Origin: Apiospora phragmitis
Taxonomy: Eukaryota > Ascomycota > Sordariomycetes > Amphisphaeriales > Apiosporaceae
Assembly (NCBI GenBank): GCA_038363925.1
Contig: JAQQWL010000002.1
Coordinates: forward strand, 496,001-560,000
Reading direction: 5' to 3'
Length of the DNA: 64,000 nt
The notes under the pieces were generated by a model. That model saw only the letters and a list, made by a program, of their open reading frames with translations, did not search any database and was not told where the DNA came from. Position numbers and translations under genes: made by a program. Of the stretch, positions 1 to 11,949 are shown one piece after another; position 1 is the stretch's first letter, and the number at the start of each line of letters is the position of its first letter.

Positions 1-1208
1 GTACAGGCTCGTCACCAGCGAGTCCTGGATGTGGGCGAACTGCGTCGCCACGTCGTCACCCGAAATCAGCCGCTTGGACCGGCCCACGACCGAGGTGGGG
101 TCCGTCATGGGCCGCAGCGAGACGAGGTGCGTGCCCGCGAGGTCGTCGTCGTCAGTCGCGCGGGTCCGCACGTGGACGTAGTCGTTATGGAGATACTCCT
201 CTTCCGGCAGGATGAAGCCGTAGCCCAGAAGCAGTTCGGCGTTCGTTTTCATGCCATAGTTCTAGTAGAAAGAAAGCCTCTCATGTAAGTAAATAATTGC
301 GTTCTTGTTTTGTGGGGTGAATGTGTATGTGTGTGTGTGCCTGCATCGGCAGGAGGCAGGCTAGGCAGTGACTAAGTGATGGGTAGAGAGAGAAAGAAAC
401 CTACATTGTACACTTGACTACCGGACTCGCAAGCCTGCCCAGATACTAGCCTGCACAGAAGCGTCTCGCTGTCCGTCCTCCACGCCGTCCTGGCCACCGG
501 CGAGTGATTCCCCACATCGTAGAGCGGCAACAAGACAGAAAAGTCGTCGATCTCGCACGGCAGCGCCAGCGCGTCCGCATCCGGGATGACGAGGGACGGG
601 CGGAAGCTGCGGCTTGTGAAGATGGCGTAGGCCCAGAGGTACAGTGGCCGCGTGTAGGCGGCCGCATCCGATGAGGGGAGCAGCTTTATCGCTTGCTTGT
701 ACTCCTTCTTTAGAGTCGACTTGATCTCCTGCACGGCGACGTAGGCGTTGGTCCCCACCAGGAACTCGAGGTCGTCGGCCGGCCAGAGCGCCGGCAGCAT
801 CCCCGCCACGTGCTCGGGCTGCGGCAGGGTGCGGAGGTAGGGCCACCAGGCCGACGCGGGCCCGCGGAGGTCTTCCCGCATCAGCACGAAGCGGCCGACG
901 ACGTGCGGCAGGACCTCGCGCAGGAACGCGGCGGGGAACCAATCGTTGTCGTCGGTTTTCCCAGAGATGCTCTTGTGCTGGACGGCGGGGAAGTCCGGGT
1001 GGCCGCAGATGGCGTTGAGGTACGACAGGCTCCGGGCGATGGGCAGGGTCACGACCGTCTCGCCGAGGCGGACGGCGCCGCCGTCCTTGACGCGGAAGGA
1101 GCCCTTGGTCACGGCGTCTTGGTACACTTCCACCGACGGGTGCAGGCTGCCGCCGGCCTCTTCGACCCAGTGGATGAGGGCGGCGTACCGCTCATTGGGC
1201 GTGGTCAT
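1..1208 (-). CDS. SET-domain protein (Rubisco LSMT/SETD-like), 3' end cut by window edge
   Basis: Two exons are visible, 1208..405 and 261..1 (the second runs off the window). They are joined by a 143-nt intron with a GTAGGT donor and a TAG acceptor. The start is the ATG at 1206-1208. The protein carries SET landmarks of the lysine-methyltransferase type: PLYDVGNHSP near residue 230 (counterpart of the D-x-x-N-H motif), then across the splice junction NNYGMKTNAELLLGYGF, the SAM-binding and catalytic NYG-K-N-E-LL-YGF signature. That junction continuity is strong support for the splice. Members of this class methylate lysines of ribosomal or other cytosolic proteins; the substrate cannot be told from the sequence. 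The substrate-binding C-terminal domain would lie beyond the left edge. Confidence 0.85.
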
Positions 1209-1884
1209 GGTTCGTTCCTACTGCTTGCTTCCGTAGAAGAGATGGAAGCTGTCGACGTTTTTTTTCCACGGCCCGGCCGTTTCTTGGTGGGGTTCCACCG
1301 GACGTGAACAACTATAAATTTCAGATCCTCTGGAAATAGATTGCGAAGCTTCCGTTGCAGCTCGAGATGGTTCTGGCAAAATTAAGTGTGCTCTTTAAAT
1401 AGAAGATGAACCAATCCAAATTTCCAAGGCCTGTTCACGTCGATGTATGTTGCTCTGCTGGTGTGGTGTATGTTTGCGGCCGGCATAAATGCGGACTCTC
1501 AAGAATCAAAATTTAGTGAGTGACGTGACCCCGCTGTCCGACGTCAAACAGCACCAACATTCGACTCATTTTGCACGCCCGTTGGTGGTCAAATGCTTTG
1601 GAATACCGACCATTTCACAGTAGAAACATACCAAACGTACAAGATTTCAAAGCAGTATGATTCTTCACCTAAGTACTTATGTAGGTTCTTGCCTCTATTG
1701 GATCTTCTTTGGCACGCACGCTTGGAGCCCTGCGTCATACCGAAGGTGTCAACGCATGCGCCCGCTTATTTGCTGTGGATAATCCCGCGTTCACCCGTGG
1801 TTTACTTACAACATGTCAGTCCAGCACCTGAGCTATAGAAGCATACTTCTCCCTCTCAGCGTAAGTATGTATGCAAGCATCTCA
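1209..1884. other. intergenic, SET gene promoter side and hydrolase 3' side
   Basis: No coding signal is seen on either strand. The stretch is AT-richer than the flanking exons. It should hold the promoter and 5' UTR of the minus-strand SET gene near 1209-1500 and the 3' UTR of the hydrolase near 1884. No TATA box or other motif was convincing. Confidence 0.5.
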
Positions 1885-3431
1885 TCACGTCTCGAAATGG
1901 CCCCGGATCCTGGCGATGACCTCCTCGTTCTTCTCGAGATGCACGCTGTGGTTCGCATTCTCGACCACCATGAGCGCCGCGCCAGGTATCCTGGAAGCAA
2001 TGAACTCCGAGTTCTCTGCTTTCTCGCATGTCAGTGGTCTGCCGCCTGGTGATAATGACGCAGCATCGTTTTCTGTGGAGGAACTGTGTGACAGACCTGG
2101 TGGGCAGATCCAGTCCTTGTCGCCGACGATGACGAGCGTCTTGGCCGTGATCCGGGACAGCTGGTCCCGGTAGTCAAAGTACTTTTCCGAATCCGAGTAG
2201 AGGTCATCTAATTCCTAGATTAATTGGGTTTTCTCACCTGCTTCTTCGTTCTCTCTCCTTCGACACTCTCGTAGCCACTTCACCGGAACGGACGGACGGA
2301 CTCACTATGCGCCTCGGCATTGTACACATTCCCCAGGCAGCTCTGCAGCGCCTGGTCAGCATCGAAGGCCTCGCTGTACAGCGGCAGCATGGCTAGGTGC
2401 ACGAGGCGGAACTCGAGGTCGCTCGCGAACCGGCCGAAGACCTTGTCGCGCAGCATCCGGACCGAGAAACTCGGCGCCCGGTCCAGGCGCTGCTCGAGCA
2501 CTTTGATGGCGTCTTCTTCCTCTGTTGTTGGTGGTGTTTGGTTTCGGCAGTCAGCAAGCATAGCACACACACATACCTACACTTACCTTCTCACTAGAAA
2601 AAAGAAAATTGAAGAGAAGGGGGTGTGGCGGAAGAAAATGGAACTCCATATCTAGACTCACGATGCCAACTCGCCGCCGTCCCCCTCAGCACCAGATGCC
2701 GCACCCGATCCGCATACCGGATAGCATAGTGCAAAGCCAAGAACCCACCAAAGCTCCCACCGCAGATGACAACCTTCTCCCGTTCCTTGTTGGTAAAGTG
2801 CGCGCGGATGCCCTCGACGTCGTCGACGATCTGCGAGAAGGTGTAGGGCCTGGTCGCGGAGCTCCGGCCGTGGCCCCGGTAGTCGAACGAGAGGACGCGG
2901 TAACAGCCGCCGCCGCTGCTAGCAGCGTCCCCCACGGAGAGCGGGCTATAGGCCTTGAAGTCGGAGCGGTGGTCGCCTGTTTTGTGTTTTAGTCCGCGCG
3001 ACCAATTATTAGGCAAGCCCTTTCCCTTCCCTTATGCAGATCGTCGGCCAACAGCCCGACGTGACAGGCTTGGAGGGTATGTATGTGTAAGTGCACAATG
3101 AGGCACACAGCCAAGGGAAAGCCGGCCAAAGAAGACATATTATGCGCCTAAACCAGACCGACTAGGTAACGTAGGTGGTAATAAGGATGAAACCCAATCT
3201 GATGAAATATGACCCGGGATCTAATCTCGGTATTCGGGATTTGCACAGAGGGAGGCGTAAAGCAGAAACGAAGGGCATGATGGATGATGTTGGTAAGCAA
3301 GTCTGCAACTCACCCATGCCGCGGCCGCCATGCAGCGTGATGAACAACGGGGCGTCCGCAGGGCCCGCGATCCGGTAGGCCAGGCGGGCGCCGTTGATCT
3401 CGACGAATTGCACATTATCATCGCCCCCCAT
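1885..3431 (-). CDS. alpha/beta hydrolase, proline iminopeptidase-like (S33 type)
   Basis: Five exons read without a break: 3431..3314, 2976..2662, 2521..2306, 2207..2097, 2015..1885. They give 296 aa. Every intron has GT-AG ends with GTGAGT or GTCTGT donors, and every junction restores the frame. Family landmarks are HGGRGMGDHRSD (oxyanion loop, spanning the first junction), FDYRGHGRS, the nucleophile elbow GGSFGG, the acid in VIVGDKDWICPP and the histidine in ANHSVHLEK. All catalytic-triad positions are present. The length suits an S33 aminopeptidase or related small hydrolase that cleaves N-terminal proline or similar amides or esters. It is cytosolic, since no signal peptide is seen. The 337-nt first intron is long for a fungus. 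The exact substrate is unknown. Confidence 0.88.
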
Positions 3432-4453
3432 GATGGTTTGGAGATATCCTTGAGGTTCTTCGCGAAAAGGTTTCTTTCTTTTAAACTATCGGTCTTTAGA
3501 ACTTTGCGTGCAATGGGTCAAGCCGAGCAGTAGAACATTACAGCCAGCAGAACAACCACCCCTCTCGTCCCAAGATGCACTTGTACTGCATAACATACAT
3601 CCCCCACCGAAACAATCCACCAAGAATCACCACCTTCTCAATCAGGTTTATATCTCCATCATGATAGTTGGGATGTGTTTCTATTTTATCGCCGAACATC
3701 TTACCTAACCCCCCCAATAGGACCGCTGTGTTTGGCTGACCTTACTTACCCCAGAATAGAAGGTTCACGTGTGCCCGGTTGCCGGAGATTAGTGCGACAG
3801 TCGGTGCAGACCCGACAACCGACTCCCCAACGGTTTGCGTGATCCAACCCAAACCCACCAGTCAGCGACGATTTTGGCGGCGAGCGGGAGGAGATACGAA
3901 CCAGGGAAATCCTACTCCCGCTTGGCGTCGGAGTTTGCGCGCACACGCTCGTCTCTCTCGCTCTCTCTCTCTCTCTCTCGCTCCTAAAAAGGAGGCACCT
4001 TCTCGCCTATATAAAGACGTAAGCCGTTTTCCCAATAGTAACGAGGCGGATAGAAAAAGAAATGTTCATAAGTGGCTAAGTAAGTAGCTATTATGCTTGG
4101 CATTTCTTGGGGGCCCGGAAAAGTTGGAAAAAGAAACGAGCCATCGGATTTTCGGTTTGAAAACAAATGCTGTACCACCACCACCACCAGGCAGGCCAGC
4201 CAACTTCATCAAACTTTCAACATATATATGGAAAGCACACGAGACGTATAGTCTCTCTCATTCATGATCATAATATTTATTGCTAGACGAGCCACATCTA
4301 CTTTTTTTTTCTATCATTCACCACATCACGCGACTGTTTGTTGTCCGGTCGGTCGTCATTCTTCTCACGCTACTACTTATAGGAAATCAAGCTCAATGGA
4401 GCCCCAACCGCCATTCCCGTTGACATAATTCATTACAGCATTCTCATTCGTCA
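3432..4453. other. intergenic with a CT microsatellite
   Basis: No gene is seen. The interval lies between the start of the hydrolase and the stop of the transcription factor (both minus strand). It holds a CT/TC run at 3952-3980 and, just downstream, a TATATAAA on the plus strand at about 4008. No plus-strand reading frame follows that would make it a clear promoter. Positions 4181-4192 hold a CAC trinucleotide tract. Confidence 0.5.
3952..3980. repeat. CT/TC dinucleotide microsatellite
   Basis: Near-perfect CT repeat interrupted by one G, in non-coding DNA between two minus-strand genes. Confidence 0.9.
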
Positions 4454-6807
4454 TTACACTATGCCGCCCCCGACGTCCGTACCGCCCATGCTGACCGAAG
4501 GCGTCCGCCCGCGCATCGTCGTCGGTGCCTGTTGCGGCTGCAGCTGCTGCTGTTGATGCTGTGGTTGCGAGTGTGGCTGGTGGGAACTGGCCGACGCCCC
4601 TAGCTCTCTGTCGTCGTCCTCGGGAACGTCGAGAAAGCGGTAACACGACGCCTTGCCCAGCGCATCCTGCATCAGAGCCAGGTAAGCCGACACGATGGGG
4701 CGCATCATGTCCTGGCATGATGTCGGTGTGGTTGTCCGCGGCGGCGCCGTCGAGATGCTGTTGAGTAGGCCCAAGAACTGCCGGAGGATCTGGGCCCCGT
4801 GCCGCGCGCTGTCCCAGCCCTCGGGGAAGGCGTCGAGGATGCTGATGAGGACGGCGACGTCTTCCCGGGCAGCGAACGGCAGCATGTCGCCCGCGGCAGC
4901 ACCCGAGCCCACACGTGGCACGCCGCCCTCGCCACCGCTGCAGTAGGAGGAGGCCAGGAAGCTGCGGATAAGCACGAGACCCACCGGTAGTAGGCGGCTC
5001 AAGGTAACGCGGTTAAGGGGCAGCTGGCGCTGGTTGAACAGGGCCGACGTCGACTGCAGGTGCTTCTGCGCAAAACGCAGCAGCTCCGCCTTGGACACGA
5101 CACCGCCGTTTGCGCCTTCGCCCCGGCCACCACTGCTGCCGTTGTTCGGCTGCGAGTTGAAGTGCGACGGGTAATACAGCAGCAGGAGCAGGTAGTAGTA
5201 GCGAGCGCTGAGCCAGGTGATGGAGTTGTGGATGGGTACGTTGTCGGGCTCCAGTGGTGACACGAGACAGCCGTTGCTGTACCAGTTCTCAATGTCGGCG
5301 CGCATCTCCTGGAGGATGGCGCGGCGATCGGCATAGGTGAGGGAGCTGACCTCGGCCTGGCGGCGGAAGTGCACGTGACGCAGGATGCGGTCCTCCATCT
5401 GCCGCAGCTGAATGACGTGTCGGCTCGTCTGCAAGATCGTGGCAAAATGCGACCGCTCCGCTGATGCGAATTCCTCCACCGTCAGGCCTGGCAAAGGCAC
5501 GTCCATATTCTCGTCCGTCAGGGCGACCGGCAAGCCCAGAGAAGTTGCCATCATGCGGTCCAGCACGTATATGCTCCAGAACAGGCGGTGCCGTAACTCG
5601 ATGGCCGTTGCCGACAACGTCGTTTCGTCCGAGGCCCTTCGCGACAGGCCGAGCAGCATCGCCTGCCGCGAGACGATGCCCACAATGGACCAGGCCGATG
5701 CGCCGGCAGGGTCGAACAGGGAGTAGAGCGCCAAGAGGACGAGGATCTGTATGGATTCGATGCTCTCCCGGCAGAGGCATTCCTGGATGATGTCCGAGTA
5801 AGCAACGTCAAACCGTAGCGCAGTATCGTCGGGTATCTGCCCGGCGCGCTGCAGGTGGTGCAGCCGATGGCCATGATGAGGTAGAGCAATGTCGAATCGG
5901 CATCCCGCCGCCGCTGGGCGAAGTCGCCAATGACTTCGAGATCGTGGAGGATCTTGTTCCGATCCACGAACGGGTAGGCGCGGTTGACGTTCCGGAAGTA
6001 GGCGTCGACGAAGCGCCGAGCCGCCGCGTCCTGCGGCAGCCGCTGTGCGGTCATCGTAGACGTAACTGATCGAGCATCGCTGTAGCTCTCCACGGAGCCA
6101 TGGGCGATAGAATGATGATCGGGCGAGGAAGCTGGTTGACTGTTGTTCATGTTCACCTCAACAGTACTTTGCGTGTGGTCCATCATGGGATGGTCTTCGT
6201 GCATAGGTGGCAGTTGACGGTGTTGCTGAAGCTGCTGAGCCTGTCGCGCTGCCACCGCCGACATGGCCGACGCCGCCGGGCTTTGCCCATTTTGGGAAAG
6301 ACCCGGGGAAGTCCCCTGTAGTAATAGAAGTTCACTGATGTCGGTGCCCGTCTCGACCGCCTCAATGCCGGCCGGGCCTATGGGGAGGGCCTCGTTGATG
6401 TAGCGCGACAGCCATTCGACGCGCGCCCGCAGATGATGAATCTGGGCATTGGTCGACGAAGCCGGGGTGGAAAAGGAACAGCGCTGACCGGCACTAGCAC
6501 ACAGCGAGCATACGGGGAATGTCCGCGAGCACTTCTTCTTGAAGGAGCGGCAGCGGTCACATGCCGGGATGGATTTAGAGGATGATGACGTTGCTGCTGG
6601 CGGAGGGAGACCGGTAGGCTTGTTGTGGCAACTGTCGCCCGCTCCACCGATTGGCGGCGTCGCTCGGCCGCCGACGGCCGACCTTGGCTGCTCATGTGCT
6701 AATGACGGAGGTGACATAGACGACGGGGTGTCTTCAGTCTTGAATGTCGGTTCTGTCCGACTGACGCGAAAACGATGGAGTGACGACTCCAGATCACTTG
6801 TGGACAT
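4454..6807 (-). CDS. Zn2Cys6 fungal transcription factor with MHR domain, one frameshift
   Basis: Starting from the ATG at 6805-6807, residues 83-110 form a Zn2Cys6 cluster with spacing C-x2-C-x6-C-x6-C-x2-C-x6-C (CDRCRSFKKKCSRTFPVC, then SLC and QRC). This is the DNA-binding domain of Gal4-type regulators. A linker and helix resembling a coiled-coil (HHLRARVEWLSRYI) follow, then a Gln- and Ser-rich region. The fungal-specific middle homology region starts near residue 290 (RFVDAYFRNVNRAYPFVDR, YLIMAIGCTT). At about 5854 the frame must shift by one missing base to continue as LQRAGQIPDDTALRFDVAYS and onward to the TAA at 4454. No GT-AG intron fits there. The C-terminus is rich in Gln and His. 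It acts in the nucleus; its target pathway is not evident. Confidence 0.8.
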
Positions 6808-8849
6808 ACTCTTGAGTCGGCGGCTGTGTGTGGGGGTAGGGGGATATCTGTATCCGTCTCCGTAATCCCGATGTATGCTTGCTTTTTTCTTGCTTTCTCT
6901 CACGGAGGCCGGATCTTAACAATGGATCCTTTCCTGCCTTCATCACACTTCATAAAGTTTCGGGGATCCCACGAGACCGGTAAGCAGGTGGAGAGCATGG
7001 CCTGCAATGATTTTGTTTTGGGTATGGGCGCGCTCGGCCAGTCGAATGGCAGAACAGTCGAGCAATTCCCCCAGGATTATTACGGGTTCTGGGTTCTGCC
7101 GCAGAGAAAGCATTGAAGGTCGGAAAGGCCAGTTCAGGGAGCTCCGTCTTTTACAGGCCGCCCCATCGCAATCCTAGGGGCCGATTCCACTCTGTGGCTG
7201 ATTCGCAATGCTCAAGTATAAGAGCAAGGCATGAATCGAGGCGTGCTTTTGTGTGAGCCGGGCAAAGGCGAGTAGCAAGTGCGGCGGGCAGGTTGAATGC
7301 AATAGCCAGCCGTTGGAGACCTTGGAGAGAGATTTGGAGAGCATTTCGCGCAACTGAGGTCATCGGATTGCTGTCCGACGCTTGATTGATTCCTCTTCGC
7401 AGCAGTCGTGGGTAGCATGGCATGGCAGGGCTCACGTAACGGTCCTACGAATTGAAACCCTCCCAAAGGGTTTAGCTGTCGGGATGAACCCCGACGCAGT
7501 GCGGGTCGTGCTAAAACTCCCACTGTCGGGTGATAATAGCATGATGGACTAGTAGCCCCAAAGTCAAAAGTGTCACATCCACTACCCCAACCCAAACGCC
7601 ACAGCCTATTACTCTTTCTTACGCAGTCGTGCATCACTTCTTGTCCATAATTGTATGACTCCATGACCGTCTATCTCAATGAATCTCCCAGGCTTGAGCT
7701 GACGGTAGCTCTGGCAGGGTTCAATCCGGTCTCACGCTTCGATCGCGGCGACGTCAAGATGAAATGAATGGGCGTACGGGAGTCGGGGAAGCCGAAAATG
7801 GACGTCTTGGCTGCGCAATAGCTCTCTCTAGAATGCAGGAGCTCGAAAACAGTCATGCCTCCTCCAGCCAGGCAGCTGACACTACGCGACCTGAGCCCGT
7901 TTGAGATTTGATCACCCTTCCAGGAGGAACTATGGCATGCATAGGGACGCCTGCGCTAGTAAAACACGAGCAATTCGTTCGATGGATGCTCGACGGTGCG
8001 GCACCACCGAACGCGGGTCCGTCATTGATACGATGTTCCTGGTAGGGCGACCCTTGAATGCCGGAACGCTGGTGTCGTCGAGTTTAACGAAGGTGCAAAT
8101 GACCGGAGGTCTAGCCCATCGTCGATATGGCTTCGGCAACTGCACCTTGGCCGTTGCATGAGGGTTGTTTGGTCTCATGGCGACGACACATGACAGATGC
8201 GCCACGACGGCAATGCACGATTGGCAAACCCAGATGTCCCCAGGCGGATCGTGCCGTCTCGGCGGGTCGAGCGTATTTCCTTGGCATCATCGCAAACCGG
8301 GATGAGTGGGATAGAAGCCTCTGACTAAGAGATAAATAAGCAGGAGAAACAACAAAACGAGACAAAAAGCGCTTCGCAGAGTGGGTGAGTTGACGTTGAC
8401 GAGCATCAAAATGGGATTCTGGAAAGTGGATGGATGATCGATGGAACGAATTAACCTGCCCTAAACGCAAGTGCGGTACGCCACTGCAAGCCACGGACGG
8501 CAACGAGGAAAGTGCGCTTCTTGGACATCAATGCGACTGTCTAACCAAACTAACACACTCGCATCCGCTCGTTGCCATTGACGACTTGTCTAATCTACTA
8601 GTCTTTTGGATATTCTATGCGATTAATACTGTAATCTCTTCTTCGCTCATTGGATTAAATTACGAAGACTGATGAAGAGACTGAAGGTATTCAAGCTAAG
8701 AATGGACCCGGAGGAAGTCGCATCCGACGTGCTGTCCTCTTAAACGGAAAATGCCTTCCTACGGTCCCTCGGGACCCTCATACCCGCCCTAACCCTCACC
8801 TGGAGTAGTAAGCTAAGTACCAAATATTCTCAATGCATGGATGAATATG
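6808..8849. other. intergenic, promoter side of the transcription factor
   Basis: No supported gene. Short frames exist on both strands but have neither conserved motifs nor plausible splice partners. The long upstream interval is usual for Zn2Cys6 regulators. Nothing else is recognised. Confidence 0.45.
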
Positions 8850-9685
8850 AGTGACTCGGCACTCGGCTTGGTAGAATTTTGCCGATCGCTGGAGAAAGCC
8901 CAATACGCCATCGAGAGGGTAGGCAGAGAAGTGCCGGACCCTCGTGGCTTCATGGAGGCACTGAGGCAGTCCATGTCGACATCGCCAGCGATGAGTCGTT
9001 AGAGGTGAATGAAGGGTGGGCTTTCAACAAGTCAGCTCGACACACGACCGCCTCGATGCCCCTCGTCAACGACACGGGCGAGCCGTTCGTTCGCGTTCGA
9101 CTGGGGGGGGGGGCTGAAGGCGGGACCGGATCTCGCTGCGCGCACTCTTGGAACAAAGCCTTTCGATGGCAACGTGTGCCCGCGGCAAGCCCGCGTCATG
9201 ACGCGACCGTCTTCGCACCCGCCACTCCTCTCTTCCTCACGAACAGGCCCCTTGTCGAGCCTGCAGCGGACATAGCGACACACAAGCTCTCCTCGGGGGG
9301 CCCGACCCCGCCGGCCGCTGACTGGCCTGGGGAGGAGGAGGATCTACCCGCCTTTGTCATTATGGGGAACCGCATGATGATGGTCAACAGGACCTGGCGG
9401 CTCGCCAACGCCGGCTTCAGGACCTATGTAGTGCATCTCCCCCGGGTTCCTGGCGACCAACTTAAGTAGAAGGGGCACGGGGGGCCCGAGCATCGAGAAG
9501 GGAAAGTTCATCAGGGCTGTGGTCGAGAGTCAGCGCGATGCAGATATGGACAAGGTAGTGTCCAACGATGGAACAATCGAGCGTCTTTCTCGCGGGCGCA
9601 TTGCGCTATCGCTGATACCCAAGTCTTGCATGGGCGCTGAACCCCACAGCCTGGTGCTCATTCGCCCCAGGGCTACAAAGTGAAG
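8850..9685 (+). pseudogene. coding-like debris, family not recognised
   Basis: A GC-rich block on the plus strand, embedded in AT-richer DNA, shows protein-like stretches that jump between frames: YAIERVGREVPDPRGFMEAL near 8910, FAFDWGGGLKAGPDL near 9095 in another frame, LPAFVIMGNRMMMVNRTW near 9345, and GKFIRAVVESQRDADMDK near 9505, ending at a TGA near 9685. No set of GT-AG introns joins them cleanly. The DWGGG string is faintly like the DFGWG motif of BAHD acyltransferases, but no HxxxD motif was found, so no family is claimed. It could also be a real multi-exon gene read badly. Confidence 0.25.
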
Positions 9686-10090
9686 AGGAGTACGGGAAAA
9701 GACGAAAAGTGTCATACCCGCCCAAATCATCATCACCAGTGAACTTGGCGCTGAGAGCTTGGGATTGGTGACGACACAGAGCTGTGATGCCCTATCATGG
9801 CCAAGCTCCTAGGTCGAGTCGTGTTCCCCCTTAGTCGCGTAAGGTTGCAGGTGGTCAATATGGACGCAGTAAGCGACTGTACCATCTTCCCCGCCGTGCG
9901 CCCCTGGCAGCAGCAGGCTCGCAGATTACCGAAACTATTACACAAGTAACATGCCATGGAATCTCATCAGTGAATATGGCTCTTAATGGCGAAAAAAGAA
10001 AAAGAAGACGATGCAGAAGCATAAATGTAGAGAAGAGACTCGGGGAAAAGTACCTATCTATATTGTAGTGTCATTGATACGCGATTTGTC

Positions 10091-10095
10091 AAAAA
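10091..10095 (-). terminator. Pol III T-run terminator of the tRNA
   Basis: On the minus strand a run of five T lies 10 nt past the 3' end of the tRNA, as expected for RNA polymerase III termination. Confidence 0.7.
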
Positions 10096-10105
10096 GGAAA
10101 ATTTT

Positions 10106-10185
10106 AGGTCTGCCTGGGGGTCGAACCCAGAATCTCCTGATTACACGAATCGTAGTCAGACGCCTTGCCATTGGGCCAACAGACC
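10106..10185 (-). tRNA. tRNA-Arg(ACG) with an 8-nt intron
   Basis: A full cloverleaf folds on the minus strand. The acceptor stem is GGTCTGT with GCAGACC (one G-U pair). The D arm has TGGCCCAATGG (A box). The anticodon stem is TCTGA with TCAGG and the loop is CTACGAA, giving anticodon ACG. The T arm is CTGGG with CCCAG around TTCGACC, so the B box is intact. An 8-nt intron, TTCGTGTA, sits one base 3' of the anticodon, the canonical site for nuclear tRNA introns. The discriminator is T. The mature tRNA is 72 nt before CCA addition, and ACG (inosine-modified) reads CGU, CGC and CGA. Confidence 0.95.
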
Positions 10186-11247
10186 ATAAGCGTGCATCTT
10201 TTTGGTGGTGAGAGCTATGAAGCTTATTACTGTATATACTGTGAATTTTGGTTGGTGCCTCACCTGCATCATTTCGGGTCCAGTCTATATTCAATGCGCT
10301 CGATATAAATTTCACATCCCCTCTGGTCCTGACCCTGTACCATGTGGCAATGGCTATGTGCATGTTGCTTCGTGGACAGGAGTCGTAGTATTCAATAGAT
10401 ATGTATATTGTATATTACGATGCCGTCGCCGTCGCAGCAGTCGCCCTCTTCCAATGTCATCCAGCCATCCTAAGAGGATGGGTACACATGGCGGAGCGTG
10501 GATAGAATCCGAGCAATCTGACGATCTAGCATTGGATGTTGTGCTCAAGTCTCACAGAAGAGTAATAAGATGGATGGTCGCGCAAGACGTACATACGACG
10601 GGCAAGTCTCTCCATGCCATGTGTCATTGTTCGCGGATCCAGTGATGTCTCTTCTCGAAGCACAATCAGCCTATATCGAACATCGATGATCAAACCTACC
10701 TCTTGAATATGTATAGACGAATTCACGAATCGAGTGCCAGTCGGACAGATACACAGCTATGCCAGCAAGCGATACCCAGCATCGCGTTGAGCATACGTGA
10801 CGCATCAACTTATACCTGAAGGTAGTCTCAGACGTTCCTGGGAGGACTCGTACGCAACCAACCAAACCGGGGGCTAGTTCGCCCGAAAGGCCTCACCGGA
10901 AGTTGGTCAAACAAGGGGGGGATGGGGCGATATGCTGTAAGTTGCGAGAAACCAGGCTCGGCCAAAGAGTCCTTAGACATATCGCATTACATTCGCCATC
11001 AGACCATCATCACGTCATTAAACGTTTCGCAACTCGCAGTACCAGGAAGGGTCAGGACGGGAACCGTAAAAGTATTGAATATTAGACAAAGGTAGAAGAA
11101 GTAGAAAGACATTCATCGGCTATGAGACTGGCTGGCCGTTGAGGCTCTCCCAGCTCCGAATCCACCCCCGCCTAGGACTGGCTGAGACGCATATCAACGC
11201 CCCCAACGACCGAAGAGGAGAGCCCCCTACTAAATCCGAACAACGCT
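10186..11247. other. intergenic
   Basis: No supported gene between the tRNA and the 3' end of the secreted-protein gene. Nothing recognised. Confidence 0.5.
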
Positions 11248-11774
11248 TTAGGCACGGGGAGGAGGAGTGCAACTGCCGCCAGTGTTGGTGAAGTAGGTCA
11301 AGCTGTTGAACTCAGTGTAGAGCGTCTTGAGCTGCCACCCCTTGGACTTGTCGAACACGACGACGAGGATGCTGATACCTTGGGCGGGTGCGGGCGGGTT
11401 GCCGAAGGTCTGGGTCCAGCGCAGGACGATGGTGTCGCAGGTGACGGCGTTGACCGACTTGACGACGAGCGGGATCTTGGGCAGCTGGCTCTGGCCGGCC
11501 TTGAAGGCCGCCTTGCTGGGGAACGTGACGCTGCCCAGGGGCTGCTGCGCCAGCACGTTGATCGAGTCGGACGTGTCCTGGAAGCCTTCCGCGATGAAGC
11601 TGTCGGCCAGGGCCTCGGTGTAGTTGCCGATCACCTGCGCATAGTTCTTGGTGATGTCGTCGACATCGGACTTCGTGAGGCATTTGCCGCCATAGCCACC
11701 GTCCGGTTGGGGTGGGGAGAAGCATAGGCTCCGCTGACCACGGCGGTGAAGAGGAGTGAGGTGAGGAAACGCAT
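11248..11774 (-). CDS. small secreted NTF2-like-fold protein, one frameshift
   Basis: The ATG at 11774 opens a clear signal peptide (MRFLTSLLFTAVVSGAYA). The mature part runs KCLTKSDVDDITKNYAQVIG, then SDSINVLAQQPLGSVTFPSK, AVTCDTIVLRWTQTFG, ISILVVVFDKSKGWQLKTLY and FTNTGGSC. This pattern of an initial helix and a curved sheet is what I know from fungal secreted NTF2/SnoaL-like proteins of about 175 aa. Two cysteines, after the signal and near the C-terminus, could pair. The span is not a multiple of three: a one-base shift is needed at 11709-11717, where two runs of four G (C on the coding strand) stand side by side. It is probably extracellular; no enzymatic residues are claimed. Confidence 0.72.
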
Positions 11775-11939
11775 GTTGGAGGCTGATGGGTCACGGTGTT
11801 GAGTGGTAATGATGAGGGGTAGGTCTCGGGGATGATGGTCGAGCGGACGGGATGAGTTTGCTGCTATCTGTTGGAGGGTGAAGCTTGACGATGTGAGATG
11901 CGGCATGAAAAGACACCTGACTTAGCTGGATCGAGGAGC

Positions 11940-11949
11940 CTTTATATAC
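11940..11949 (-). promoter_or_regulatory. TATA-box-like element upstream of the secreted protein gene
   Basis: The minus strand reads GGTATATAAA about 170 bp before the ATG at 11774. That spacing suits a TATA box plus a 5' UTR of about 130-140 nt. Confidence 0.45.

Noticed and set aside
6808..6903. N-terminal extension of the Zn2Cys6 factor (RESKKKASIHRDYGDG)
   Set aside because: The frame upstream of the ATG at 6807 begins at GTG and contains no ATG.
11312..11794. 160-aa minus-strand frame overlapping the secreted protein
   Set aside because: It is a shadow: it lacks the signal peptide and the conserved stretches, which lie in the other two frames.
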